Assembly (NCBI GenBank): GCA_002715765.1
Contig: PAZY01000019.1
Span: forward strand, 77,289 to 141,288
Source: Rhodobiaceae bacterium
Lineage (GTDB): Bacteria; Pseudomonadota; Alphaproteobacteria; Parvibaculales; Parvibaculaceae
DNA: 64,000 bases
Reading direction: 5' to 3'
Part shown: positions 29,907-38,862 of the stretch, in pieces
Numbering within the stretch: position 1 is the stretch's first letter
Layout of the letters: each line of letters begins with the position of its first letter
Program-made: the position numbers and the translations under genes
The notes under the pieces: model-generated
What the model saw: the letters and a program-made list of their open reading frames with translations, nothing else
What the model was told of the DNA's origin: nothing
Database searches by the model: none

Positions 29907-30520
29907 TGCGTCCCTTCCGCAAAAACACTCAGCTGTTCAACCCAGGCAACGCGACCTCCCGGTGCCTCTGCCTCTACCCCGCTGTTCAACAGAAGTTCCA
30001 CATAAGCCTTTTCGCCTGTACCGATGACTTCAATACGTTGCTCTCTCCCCTGACCTTCGATGTCAGTCTGAAAAAGAACCCCGCCTGCGTCGTCCTTAAC
30101 CCGTATTTGCAGCGAGACGTCATCCAAAGCGGTAATCTGGTGCCGCACTTCGAACGGTCTTCCGGCTTCGGGGATAAACGAAGGGGACCGCCAGAGCGCA
30201 CCTGAGGACCAGGCCCCACTCAACTCGACAAAAAAGCCTCGTGACGGGTGCCTGGGCATCGACACACCAACGACAAGCGCTTCGACATTCCCGGAGAGCG
30301 TCGAATAATAAATTCGCCCTGCCTGCAAATTTTGCAGAGCCACCATTTCAGCTTCACGGCGATCCCAATCGGCCAAAATGTCCTTAATCACCGCGCGCGA
30401 AGGGCGCTGAATGGATTGAAAATTATCAGGCACCGTCATTATCGCCAATGTAGTGCCAACAACCAGCGCTACCGCAAAAACAGCTCCCAGCCCCAAAACA
30501 TCAGTCCGAACAAGCCTCAT
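29903..30520 (-). CDS. Conserved-type hypothetical protein with one N-terminal membrane helix
   Basis: This 205-residue protein is not recognised. It has an N-terminal hydrophobic helix (VLGLGAVFAVALVVGTTLAIM, about 6-26), and the rest is predicted to be extracytoplasmic and rich in beta-strand, ending with a jelly-roll-like pattern (SLQIRVKDDAGGVLFQTD, KAYVELLLNSG). The frame is open to 30607, but ATG 30520 follows an unusually strong purine tract (AAAAAGGGGGGG), so it is preferred. It overlaps the downstream membrane protein by 4 bp. A carbohydrate-binding or accessory role beside that protein is possible but unproven. Confidence 0.6.
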   Translation of the reverse strand: MRLVRTDVLGLGAVFAVALVVGTTLAIMTVPDNFQSIQRPSRAVIKDILADWDRREAEMVALQNLQAGRIYYSTLSGNVEALVVGVSMPRHPSRGFFVELSGAWSSGALWRSPSFIPEAGRPFEVRHQITALDDVSLQIRVKDDAGGVLFQTDIEGQGREQRIEVIGTGEKAYVELLLNSGVEAEAPGGRVAWVEQLSVFAEGTQ

Positions 30521-30681
30521 CGCCCCCCCTTTTTGTAGCCTTACAGCATACCGACACTGAAACCCATTGCCCCGCCATACCCCAGCCAGTACAATAGCAA
30601 ATAACACTCTTCTTTTGCTGTCCGTTGGATGGATACACTTTTTTCGTCAGAGCACAAACATCATTTCAGCGGTCAAGTATA

Positions 30682-31410
30682 ATGCCAAGTCCTACTTATA
30701 GTATTGTCATCCCCTGCTTTAACGAAGGGGTATCCCTGGAAAGTGTCGTTACAGACATTATCTCAACCTTCGATGCCTCGGAGTTTGCGGGAGATTACGA
30801 GCTTATTGTTGTTGATGACGGTAGCTCGGACAACAGTTGGGATGTCATCGAAACACTGACGTCGACACACCCTCATGTTCATGGTGTCCGCCGGAAGGCG
30901 AACGGTGGAATGTGGCGGGCCATTCCGTCCGGATTTGCGAAGATTTCGGGCCAGTTCATGTCGTACCTTCCGGCAGATGGTGAAATCACCGCAACAGAAT
31001 CCCTGAAACTTATGCGTCTCTCATCGGAAGCGGACATTGTTATTAGCGAACGTATTTCTACAGATAACAACGTCAAGAAATCCGTGCGCCCCTGGTATCG
31101 GGAGTTTTTGTCTTGGGGTCAGCGCAGTCTGACAAGAATTCTGCTCGGCTGTGATATATCCAAGGCCGAAGGGATATTTCTGATCCGCTGGAGTGTTTTT
31201 GCTCCTTACGCAACCGCCCCCCGGGATGACAACGTGCTTTTTCTGGAGCTCCTCGCTCGTGGCCTGACCGGTCAATACCGTGTTGCGGCCACAACGATGA
31301 ACTATACGCTGCGACGCAGCGGGCGGACCAAGACTGTAAATCTGCCCCACATACTGGGGACTTTTTTTGATCTTATCCGCTTGCGCTACCGCCTTCTCAA
31401 ACAGCGGTAG
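30682..31410 (+). CDS. Family 2 glycosyltransferase (polyprenyl-phosphate sugar synthase type)
   Basis: This 242-residue protein has the GT2 nucleotide-binding fold: YSIVIPCFNEGVSLESVV, then ELIVVDDGSSDNSW with the first acidic residues, and MSYLPADGEI in place of the usual DxD. The PADGE form is common in dolichol/undecaprenyl-phosphate sugar transferases. No C-terminal membrane helices are present. The frame opens at TTG 30625, but homology starts at ATG 30682. The next gene, a multi-spanning LPG_synthase_TM-type protein, overlaps its stop. Such pairs are common in polysaccharide clusters, and the GT2 product may be a lipid-linked sugar donor. Confidence 0.83.
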   Translation: MPSPTYSIVIPCFNEGVSLESVVTDIISTFDASEFAGDYELIVVDDGSSDNSWDVIETLTSTHPHVHGVRRKANGGMWRAIPSGFAKISGQFMSYLPADGEITATESLKLMRLSSEADIVISERISTDNNVKKSVRPWYREFLSWGQRSLTRILLGCDISKAEGIFLIRWSVFAPYATAPRDDNVLFLELLARGLTGQYRVAATTMNYTLRRSGRTKTVNLPHILGTFFDLIRLRYRLLKQR

Positions 31411-32390
31411 TGGCTTACAACATGCTTACCCAAACATTGAGACTTGCGCGGCGCTGGATTCCACCAATCGTCGGCCTCGTTCTGCTAATTGTTCTCTTCG
31501 TTCGGAGTGATACGCAGACAGTCTTTGATCTTCTGTGGAATGCTGACAAAGTGCTGCTGTCTGTGGCCGTTCTCCTGTCAATCGCAAATCTGACGCTTGG
31601 TGTATTCCGCTGGAAGACACTATTGCGGCATCTGAACGTCAACGTTTCTACCATCACACTGCTCAGGTTTGTTACCGAGGCTATCGCGATCAACCTATTC
31701 ATTCCCAGCGGCCTTGCAGGAGAGTTCGCACGAGCCTTCAACCTGCATAAAAACCATAGCGACGGTGGTGCCGCGTACAGCTCGGTCATCACAGATAAGC
31801 TGCTGGGCCTGATCGCGTTTCTGCTACTTGCTATTGCTGCAATTGCATTCGAGTGGTCACGATTGGAAAACTCCGGGGTGGTTCTCCCTATTTCAATCGT
31901 CGGCTTCATCCTGATAACAGGAACAGCCGTTCTCTACAGTCGGCGATTGTCCGCCCTGCTCGACAAAGCTTTAGCGGTTGTTCCGCAATTGTCGCGCATC
32001 TGGACTCCCTTATCTGTCAGCCTGCAGAAGTTCCGGGAAGCACCATTTTTGATCTGCTACACCTTGTTCATGGCCTTTGCGGCGCATTTTGCGCAAATCC
32101 TGTGCACGTGGGTTATAGGCCTCTCTCTCGGCATTGAAATTGGGCTCATGCCCTACTTCCTATACGTTCCAATTATTGCCCTGGTCGCGGCACTGCCCAT
32201 CTCCAACTCCGGTCTTGGTGTACGAGAATCAAGCTTCGTCTTTCTTCTGGCGCTGGTTGGTGTGTCTGCGGAATCAGCGCTGGCTTTATCTCTTATCTTT
32301 ACTTGCCTGGCGCTCATCATTCCAGGCACGGTCGGGCTTGCGCTTTTAGCCCTTGGCCCCAGTCTCAAAGCAGATCCGCCAGCGAACTAA
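31410..32390 (+). CDS. LPG_synthase_TM / AglD-like multi-spanning membrane protein
   Basis: This 326-residue protein has about eight hydrophobic helices and the conserved motifs of the lysylphosphatidylglycerol synthase transmembrane family: PSGLAGEFARAFNL, ITDKLLGLIAF and LPISNSGLGVRES. It lacks the soluble aminoacyl transferase domain of MprF. Members near glycosyltransferases have been proposed as flippases or as AglD-like partners for polyprenyl-linked sugars. GTG 31410 overlaps the stop of the GT2 gene, and ATG 31422 is an alternative. Role is inferred from this coupling. Confidence 0.8.
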   Translation: MAYNMLTQTLRLARRWIPPIVGLVLLIVLFVRSDTQTVFDLLWNADKVLLSVAVLLSIANLTLGVFRWKTLLRHLNVNVSTITLLRFVTEAIAINLFIPSGLAGEFARAFNLHKNHSDGGAAYSSVITDKLLGLIAFLLLAIAAIAFEWSRLENSGVVLPISIVGFILITGTAVLYSRRLSALLDKALAVVPQLSRIWTPLSVSLQKFREAPFLICYTLFMAFAAHFAQILCTWVIGLSLGIEIGLMPYFLYVPIIALVAALPISNSGLGVRESSFVFLLALVGVSAESALALSLIFTCLALIIPGTVGLALLALGPSLKADPPAN

Positions 32391-32477
32391 AGTCATATTT
32401 TTCATCAGGTGGGCCGAAAAGCCTTTAGTTACTCCTGAAAACTGCTAGTTTTGCGCCATCAAGCTGAAGGGGAAAGT

Positions 32478-34346
32478 ATGTGCGGCGTCGCTGGTTATTT
32501 TAATCTGGATGGCCATCCAGCCGATGACACTGCCATTGCCGGCATGGTCAAAGCCATTAACCACAGAGGTCCCGATTCACAGGGTCAGTGCGTTGAGGGA
32601 GCCCTTGCCCTCGGACACACACGGTTATCCATTATTGACCTAACCGACCAAGCCAGACAGCCAATGGAGAGTCAGGATGGCCGGTATGTTGTTTCCTATA
32701 ATGGGGAAATCTACAATTTCCGAGAACTGCGTTCAGAGCTCGAGGCCGCCGGTGAAAAATTCCGCTCACACTCCGATACTGAAGTTCTTCTGGTCAGCAT
32801 TAAGGTTTGGGGTGTCCGCGCGCTCAACCGATTCAACGGTATGTTTGCCTTTGCGCTGTGGGACCGGTGGGAAAAAAAGCTGACCTTGGCGAGAGACCGT
32901 TACGGGATCAAACCTCTCTACTACACATTCGTTGGCAAGACGCTTATTTTCGGGTCTGAAATCAAGGCACTACTTGCGCATCCACAGGTAGGCACCTCGC
33001 TCAATCCGCACGGCTTGGCCGAATACCTTTCCTTCCAGAACTTCTTCTCCAAAAACACTCTTTTCAAAAACATCCACCTGTTCCCCCGAGCGTCATATGC
33101 AGAATTTCGGATCGGCAATGACCCCGTCGTCCGGAAACAGCAGTACTGGGATTATCAGTTTGAGGAACCAGGCCACATTCACTCTGACAGTCAGTATGAG
33201 GAAGAAGGCCGACACCTCTTAGAGCAGGCGGTAAAACGCCAATTGGTTTCAGATGTCTCCATTGGTTCCTATCTTTCGGGTGGTATGGATTCCGGTGCGA
33301 TCACATCCATCGCGGCTCGCAGCTTACCGCATATGCACACCTTTACATGCGGGTTCGATCTGAGTTCAGCGTCGGGGATGGAACTCTATTTTGACGAGCG
33401 CGATGCAGCCGAGCGAATGTCCTACCTGTGCAAAACAGAGCACTATGAAGTCGTTCTCAAAGCCGGCGACATGGAGCGGGCCTTACCCCGACTTGCTTAC
33501 CATCTGGAAGAACCGCGGGTCGGACAATCTTATCCAAACTACTACGCGGCGCGGCTTGCTTCGAAATTCGGAAAAGTAGTCCTGTCGGGCGCAGGAGGTG
33601 ACGAAATCTTTGGCGGATACCCATGGCGCTATCACCGTGCACTCACAACGCCAACAACCTCGTTTACAGATGACTATTATTCGTTCTGGCAGCGTCTTGT
33701 TCCGACCGAACAGTTTGACAGCCTGCTCTCGCCAATCAAGTCTGACATCCGCGATTATTCGGCTCGCGAAACCTTTTCCTCGGTTTTTCCATCTCAGGTT
33801 GCTTCCAGTCACTCAACAACGGATGCAATCAACGCCTGCCTGTACTTTGAGGCATCGACCTTTCTACAAGGCCTTCTCATCGTGGAAGACAAGATAAGCA
33901 TGTCGCACGGCCTCGAAACGCGGGTCCCGTTTCTCGACAACGACCTTGTCGACTTTGCGATGAAGATTCCCATTCACATGAAGATCCGGCACCTCAAAGA
34001 TACGACACGCCTAGACGAAAACGAAATTGCGAAAGGCAGCAAACACTTCCAAAGAACAAAAGACGGGAAAGTCCTTCTGCGGAATGTTGCATCAAGCTTT
34101 CTACCCAAAGAATTTGCCAAAAGAGAGAAGCAAGGCTTTTCCGCGCCAGATGCCAGCTGGTTCAAGGGTGAAAGTATAGACTTTGTACGGAATACGATCC
34201 TCGACCAGGACGCCAAGATTTTTGAATTCCTTGACTACAAGACGACCTCCACGCTCGTCGAATCTCATCTAAGTGGACAGCAGAACAGGCGCCTTCTTAT
34301 ATGGTCGCTTCTTAACCTGGAAGCTTGGTGTGAACAGTTTCTCTGA
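32478..34346 (+). CDS. asnB: Asparagine-synthase-type amidotransferase, copy 2
   Basis: This is an AsnB-family protein of 622 residues. The start at ATG 32478 places the glutaminase nucleophile at Cys2 (MCGVAG) and follows AAGGGGAAAG; the frame opens 9 codons earlier. HRGPDSQGQ, NGEIYNFREL and the ATP-binding PP-loop SGGMDSG are present; the last PP-loop position is Gly rather than Ser, but the core SGGxDS is intact. It groups with the copy at 44505 (EYLSFQ/EYLTFQ, GAGGDEIFGGY/GQGGDEVFGGY) rather than with copies 1 and 4. It leads a plus-strand run asnB, SDR, CgeB-like, deacetylase, formyltransferase. Uronamide formation is likely. Confidence 0.88.
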   Translation: MCGVAGYFNLDGHPADDTAIAGMVKAINHRGPDSQGQCVEGALALGHTRLSIIDLTDQARQPMESQDGRYVVSYNGEIYNFRELRSELEAAGEKFRSHSDTEVLLVSIKVWGVRALNRFNGMFAFALWDRWEKKLTLARDRYGIKPLYYTFVGKTLIFGSEIKALLAHPQVGTSLNPHGLAEYLSFQNFFSKNTLFKNIHLFPRASYAEFRIGNDPVVRKQQYWDYQFEEPGHIHSDSQYEEEGRHLLEQAVKRQLVSDVSIGSYLSGGMDSGAITSIAARSLPHMHTFTCGFDLSSASGMELYFDERDAAERMSYLCKTEHYEVVLKAGDMERALPRLAYHLEEPRVGQSYPNYYAARLASKFGKVVLSGAGGDEIFGGYPWRYHRALTTPTTSFTDDYYSFWQRLVPTEQFDSLLSPIKSDIRDYSARETFSSVFPSQVASSHSTTDAINACLYFEASTFLQGLLIVEDKISMSHGLETRVPFLDNDLVDFAMKIPIHMKIRHLKDTTRLDENEIAKGSKHFQRTKDGKVLLRNVASSFLPKEFAKREKQGFSAPDASWFKGESIDFVRNTILDQDAKIFEFLDYKTTSTLVESHLSGQQNRRLLIWSLLNLEAWCEQFL

Positions 34347-34364
34347 GAGCCTACAGGAAAAGCA

Positions 34365-35249
34365 ATGCGAATTCTAATCACCGGCCTCTCCGGCTTTCTG
34401 GGACAGAAGTTACTCTCAAAGTTACCTGCTGACTGGGAGGTGGTCGCCCTTTCCCGCAGCACATTAGCGGCGCCACCAGTAGTTACACAAATCAAGATGG
34501 ATCTTACAGACGCGGACGCCTATCGCTCTCTGCCCAGTCAGATTGACGCCGTACTTTCCCTCGCACAGTCACGTGCCTACAGTGTCTTTCCGGGGCAGAC
34601 CGGTGATGTCTATGATGTTAACGTCACAGCCAGCGTGCGGCTGGGCGACTACGCGGCGCGGGCCAACGCCAAATCCTTTACGTTCTTTTCAACCGGCAGC
34701 GTCTACGAACCCTACACAAAGCCCTTGCGCGAAACCGATATGGAGCTTGCACCACGATCACTCAACGGTGTTTCGAAACTCGCCGCGGAGCGTGCACTCA
34801 GCCTGTACCGTGACATTTTTCCGGTATGCTGCCTTCGGCCATTTTTCCCCTTTGGGCCTCATCAAACGCGTAGCATCGTTCCAACACTTTTCGAGCGCAT
34901 CAACACGGGAACCGCTGTTCAGCTTGACGGAAAGGACGGCCTGACGTTTTCACCCGTGTATGTCGATGATCTAATCAATATAACAGTCCGCGCAATTGAA
35001 GATCATTGGCGTGGGGCGGTGAATGTGGCGGGTCTGCAAACCGTAACTGTACGCGAACTCTCCGAAGCCATTGCGCGGGCACTGGGTGTTGAACCTGTTT
35101 TTTCACAGTCTTCGTCCAGCGCATTGTCCCTTCTACCTGAAACAGATCACCTCTATTCTTTGTATTCGCCCGCATCCATGACAAATTTCGACGATGCGCT
35201 TTCGCAAACCATCGCTTCTTTCAGAAATAGAAAAGCTCCTTCAATATGA
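34365..35249 (+). CDS. NAD-dependent epimerase/dehydratase-like protein lacking the catalytic tyrosine
   Basis: This 294-residue protein is a short-chain dehydrogenase of the RmlD/epimerase type with the NAD loop ILITGLSGFLGQKLL, FFSTGSVYEPY (Ser/Thr position kept) and LRPFFPFGPHQ. The usual Tyr-x3-Lys motif reads NGVSK at 134-138: Lys138 is present, but Tyr is replaced by Asn134 (codon AAC, one base from TAC). Unless another residue takes its place, standard oxidation or reduction should be lost, so it may be a binding or structural protein, or act differently. It sits 18 bp after asnB and overlaps the CgeB-like gene by 4 bp. Confidence 0.78.
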   Translation: MRILITGLSGFLGQKLLSKLPADWEVVALSRSTLAAPPVVTQIKMDLTDADAYRSLPSQIDAVLSLAQSRAYSVFPGQTGDVYDVNVTASVRLGDYAARANAKSFTFFSTGSVYEPYTKPLRETDMELAPRSLNGVSKLAAERALSLYRDIFPVCCLRPFFPFGPHQTRSIVPTLFERINTGTAVQLDGKDGLTFSPVYVDDLINITVRAIEDHWRGAVNVAGLQTVTVRELSEAIARALGVEPVFSQSSSSALSLLPETDHLYSLYSPASMTNFDDALSQTIASFRNRKAPSI

Positions 35250-37156
35250 CACAGAAAAACATCCTATTTCTTTCGAGCGCTACCAACAGCGTCGCGGCGA
35301 CTTCTCATCTGGAGCACCTTGCTACGTTCAAGCAATACTCCAAGCATAATTTTTTCTACCACAATTTTGTTTATTCGATTGAGCCTGACTTTGACTTCAC
35401 TCCATTCGATGTCGTCGTCATCGCGCACAATTTCTGGCCCGAAATACTGAGCGAAGCTCAACGCGCTGCGATACGTAACTGTTCCGCTCTGAAAATTCAG
35501 TTCCTACAGGATGAATATCAGTATGTGAGAACGATAAATGGATACCTGGAAGAGATGGGTATCAACATCATGTTTACCTGCGTCGCAGAGGCTGACTTCG
35601 ATACTTTTTATCCGCGCTCGATCATGAAGTCACTGATGAGCGTCGAGCCCAACCTGACGGGTTACGTTTCAGACAGACTTAGTGATCCAAAGAACTTCTA
35701 CACGGGTCCGCGGTCAACCGATGTTGGATATCGTTCAAGAGTCAGCCCCTTTTTCCTCGGTGAGATCGGCTACGAAAAATACGCGATTGCCGAGAAATTC
35801 AAGACTGTTTCCGAACAGTCAGGCCTAACGTACAATATTTCCGTCAAAGAAGAAGACCGCATCTATGGTTCGGATTGGATAAAATTCCTACAGTCGACCC
35901 GCGTACAACTGGGAACGCCAAGCGGCGCGAGCGTCGTCGATATGGACGGTTCGATTGTTCAGGCAGAGCTCGACTTCCGGCATGAGCACCCTCACGCACC
36001 TTTCTCTGAATTCAGTGATAAACACCTTAAGGATGTCGATGGGAAACTCGTCATCGATACGGTCTCCCCTCGTTTCTTCGAATATGCCGCAACGGGTTCC
36101 GCCATGGTGCTACTCGAGGGGCACTATGGTGGCATTCTGGTGCCGGACCAGCATTACATTCCCTTGCGGAAAGACTATTCAAACATTGACGATGTCATCC
36201 AAAAAATTTCAGACACATCATATTGCAAAGCGCTGGCGGACCGCGCCCATGATGATCTCATCAAGAGTAAACGCTATTCCTATGAGAATTTCGTGGTCCG
36301 GTTTGACGGCGTTGTCGATCGCTATGCCACAAAAGCGGCCAGCGCCACTCCGCCAAGCCAGAAGGCGTTCAATGCACAATTGATCGAAACCCACGATCAG
36401 GCACTTTTCTTTACGGAGGATGGCTGGTCGGTGGCCAACACCCCGACGGGCAAACACATTAAGGAGCAGCAGTCCCGCGCCAAAACCCTTCGCGCGATGC
36501 CGCTCATCGGCCCTTCACTGCGCCGCACCGGCGGAGATACGGTCGCCGTTTTCAAGCATGTTAAACTGGCGTTTCGATTGCTACGACACTTGCCGGAGTA
36601 TCGCTCCCTTGGTCTTCTGTGGTTTTGGAACAGAAAGCCCCTCGGCAATCAGGATATTGTTGCGTTCAGCCGCGATCTTGTGAAGCTGGGCATCATACAG
36701 TCGGGGCAAGCGGGTTTCACTTATACCGGCAAACCGTTTCACACCCGGGCGAAAGTCGATCCGGAAAATGGCAAACTTATTCTTTCCAGCTTCGAAGCAG
36801 AACCGTCCGCTATTTGCGTGATGACAGAGTCTATTGGTGACAGCGACATGCACCCGCCGGACTTCTGGCTTGATGTCCTGCAACAATTTCGATCCGGGAC
36901 GCTCGACGGTGTATATTGGGACATGAGCAGTATTTTTCCGCTCCTGCAATTTGGCGTCGCCACGATTGTCCCCTTTACAGCTCACGGTGAAGGACTTGAA
37001 CTGCGTTCGTCACCTGACCAGTACTTCCATTTTCCTGCTCTGGATGCGCTGCTGAAGCTCGACCCTGAATCTGTTCTTTACGCCATTCGTTTGGCATTGA
37101 GTGCGTCATTCGGACCGGACCAGAACGCACTTATTTCCGCGTTTGAACAAGGCTGA
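35246..37156 (+). CDS. CgeB-like glycosyltransferase family protein, copy 2, with extra C-terminal domain
   Basis: This 636-residue protein shares its first 380 residues with the one at 23359-25095 (see the block list there), including IQFLQDEYQYV, EEDRIYGSDWIKFL and SPRFFEYAATG. These fit a GT-B glycosyltransferase of CgeB type. Residues 400-636 have no similarity to that paralogue and I do not recognise them; FSRDLVKLGIIQSGQAGFTYTG and a tail of mixed strands and helices are seen. It overlaps the SDR gene by 4 bp and is followed after 3 bp by the deacetylase, so it belongs to the same translational chain. The exact function is open. Confidence 0.65.
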   Translation: MTQKNILFLSSATNSVAATSHLEHLATFKQYSKHNFFYHNFVYSIEPDFDFTPFDVVVIAHNFWPEILSEAQRAAIRNCSALKIQFLQDEYQYVRTINGYLEEMGINIMFTCVAEADFDTFYPRSIMKSLMSVEPNLTGYVSDRLSDPKNFYTGPRSTDVGYRSRVSPFFLGEIGYEKYAIAEKFKTVSEQSGLTYNISVKEEDRIYGSDWIKFLQSTRVQLGTPSGASVVDMDGSIVQAELDFRHEHPHAPFSEFSDKHLKDVDGKLVIDTVSPRFFEYAATGSAMVLLEGHYGGILVPDQHYIPLRKDYSNIDDVIQKISDTSYCKALADRAHDDLIKSKRYSYENFVVRFDGVVDRYATKAASATPPSQKAFNAQLIETHDQALFFTEDGWSVANTPTGKHIKEQQSRAKTLRAMPLIGPSLRRTGGDTVAVFKHVKLAFRLLRHLPEYRSLGLLWFWNRKPLGNQDIVAFSRDLVKLGIIQSGQAGFTYTGKPFHTRAKVDPENGKLILSSFEAEPSAICVMTESIGDSDMHPPDFWLDVLQQFRSGTLDGVYWDMSSIFPLLQFGVATIVPFTAHGEGLELRSSPDQYFHFPALDALLKLDPESVLYAIRLALSASFGPDQNALISAFEQG

Positions 37157-37159
37157 CCG

Positions 37160-37903
37160 ATGCACAAAGATGCCGTTATGCTGACATTCGATGTTGACTG
37201 GGCACCTGACTGGATGGTCGCCGAGGTTGCTAACCTGTTGACCAACCGCGGCGTGGCTGCGACATGGTTTATCACTCATGAGAGCCCCGTTCTGGAGGAT
37301 CTGAAGTCGGAAAAGCTGTTTGAGCTGGGTTGGCATCCTAACTTTTTTCCCGGTAGCAGCCATGGAGAAAATGTCGAGGACGTTCTTGAGTTCTGCCGAA
37401 ACCTCGTTCCCGAAGGGCGCAGCGTTCGAGCACACTCATTGTTCCAGTCCGAACGGCACCTGCAAACGCTGGTCACGAACTTCGATATCCGAAATGACTG
37501 CTCCGTATACCTGCCTACGAGGGAAGTACTGGGCCCTCATCAAGTTCGTTATGAAGAAGAGGGACGCCCCCTCAGACGCCTCCCCCATTTTTTTCAAGAC
37601 AATATGAACATTCTCGGCGACCGGCGTTGGGATGCTGAAGATGCCTGGTTCCACCGAAAAGGCGCGAAGACCTTCTGCCTGCATCCAATTCATATATGTC
37701 TGAACACCAACCGGATGGAGCAATATGAGAAACTCAAAGCTCTTGGGCCGCTACCATCCATCACACGGACGGCCCTCTCGGACATAGACCGGGATGGCAC
37801 TGGTACACGCAGCCTGTTTCTGGGATTATTGGAAACCTATGATCATCGCTTGTTTTCGCAAGTCGATGCCTACTGTGAGGCAGTCTTTGGAGGTCATCCG
37901 TGA
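37160..37903 (+). CDS. NodB-type polysaccharide deacetylase family protein (WbmS-like)
   Basis: This 247-residue protein has the NodB fold signals: TFDVDWAPDW (9-18) for the catalytic Asp and metal-binding Asp, GWHPNF (57-62) for a metal-binding His, RAHSLFQS (90-97), and CLHPIHICLN (173-182) for the late His motif. Deacetylases of this superfamily remove N-acyl groups from amino sugars. The general pattern recalls Bordetella WbmS from the O-antigen cap region, although I recall that gene only from memory. It overlaps the formyltransferase by 4 bp, so removal of acetyl and addition of formyl by the pair is a reasonable inference. Confidence 0.78.
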   Translation: MHKDAVMLTFDVDWAPDWMVAEVANLLTNRGVAATWFITHESPVLEDLKSEKLFELGWHPNFFPGSSHGENVEDVLEFCRNLVPEGRSVRAHSLFQSERHLQTLVTNFDIRNDCSVYLPTREVLGPHQVRYEEEGRPLRRLPHFFQDNMNILGDRRWDAEDAWFHRKGAKTFCLHPIHICLNTNRMEQYEKLKALGPLPSITRTALSDIDRDGTGTRSLFLGLLETYDHRLFSQVDAYCEAVFGGHP

Positions 37904-38835
37904 GCGCACCATTGCGAGTTGCGGTGCTTGGTCGAACAGAGATGCTGCTTGCCGCCGCGAAAGAAATTTCAACGAACGGACATACGATTGCACTCGTCGC
38001 CACGTCCGCTGGATCAGATAACTATCTCGCTGGACCAAGCGATTTTGAGCAACTAGCCCAAGACCATAATGCTGCTTTCATCCGCGGAACAAAGTTAGAT
38101 TCCGAACCGGCGACATCCCTCCTGCGGGAGATAAAGTGCGACGTCGCTATCTCGATAAATTGGCCCGGGCTACTCCCGGCATCAGTGAGAGAGAATTTTC
38201 GCTTCGGCATATTCAATGCACACCCCGGAGACCTTCCTCGATACAAGGGAAATGCCTGCCCCAACTGGGCCATCCTGAATGATGAACCTCATATCGGCCT
38301 TTGCATTCATCAAATGGTGGATGAACTGGATGCCGGCCCCGTCGCTGCCCGCTCCAAGCTTCCGTTGTCAGATAGTGTCGACGTCGAGATGGTCTATGGA
38401 TGGCTACGCGAGGAAGTACCAGCTCTCTTTGGCGCGCTGATCAACCAGCTGTCAGATGGCACTTTGTCTCTTACTCCACAACCAACAGATGTAAATCTTT
38501 CCCTGCGCTGTTTCCCGCGGCGGCCTGAAGATTCCCGTATTGACTGGAATATGCCAAGTGTATCTGTCATGCGTCTTATTCGCGCTTCGACACGGCCCTT
38601 TTCGGGAGCGACATGTTTTCTGGATAATACGCGTATTCAGATATGGCGGGCGCAGCCATACACGTGGCCTACACCTTATCTCGCCATGCCGGGGCAGGTT
38701 CTGGGAAGAATAGAGGGGGACCCCATTATTGAAACCGGGGAAAACCCCATTCGTATTCTCGAGGCGACTCTCTTTGAGAATCAGGAAAGTGCCATCCCCC
38801 TCATATTGAGCAGTCTTCGAAATCGGCTGACCTAG
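37900..38835 (+). CDS. Formyltransferase (sugar N-formyltransferase-like)
   Basis: This 311-residue protein belongs to the 10-formyltetrahydrofolate-dependent formyltransferase family (PF00551). The catalytic triad is intact: Asn106, His108 in FNAHPGDLPRYKG, and Asp144 in ELDAGP. The C-terminal 100 residues resemble the FMT C-terminal domain (PEDSRIDWN, RLIRASTRPFSGA). A tRNA-specific role (fmt) is unlikely because it sits inside a polysaccharide operon and overlaps a deacetylase gene by 4 bp (GTG start); N-formylation of an amino sugar is more probable, as for N-formyl perosamine or 4-formamido sugars elsewhere. The acceptor is unknown. The convergent gene begins 28 bp later. Confidence 0.83.
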   Translation: MSAPLRVAVLGRTEMLLAAAKEISTNGHTIALVATSAGSDNYLAGPSDFEQLAQDHNAAFIRGTKLDSEPATSLLREIKCDVAISINWPGLLPASVRENFRFGIFNAHPGDLPRYKGNACPNWAILNDEPHIGLCIHQMVDELDAGPVAARSKLPLSDSVDVEMVYGWLREEVPALFGALINQLSDGTLSLTPQPTDVNLSLRCFPRRPEDSRIDWNMPSVSVMRLIRASTRPFSGATCFLDNTRIQIWRAQPYTWPTPYLAMPGQVLGRIEGDPIIETGENPIRILEATLFENQESAIPLILSSLRNRLT

Positions 38836-38862
38836 CATGCGCCGGCCAGCGCTTCCAGGTTC

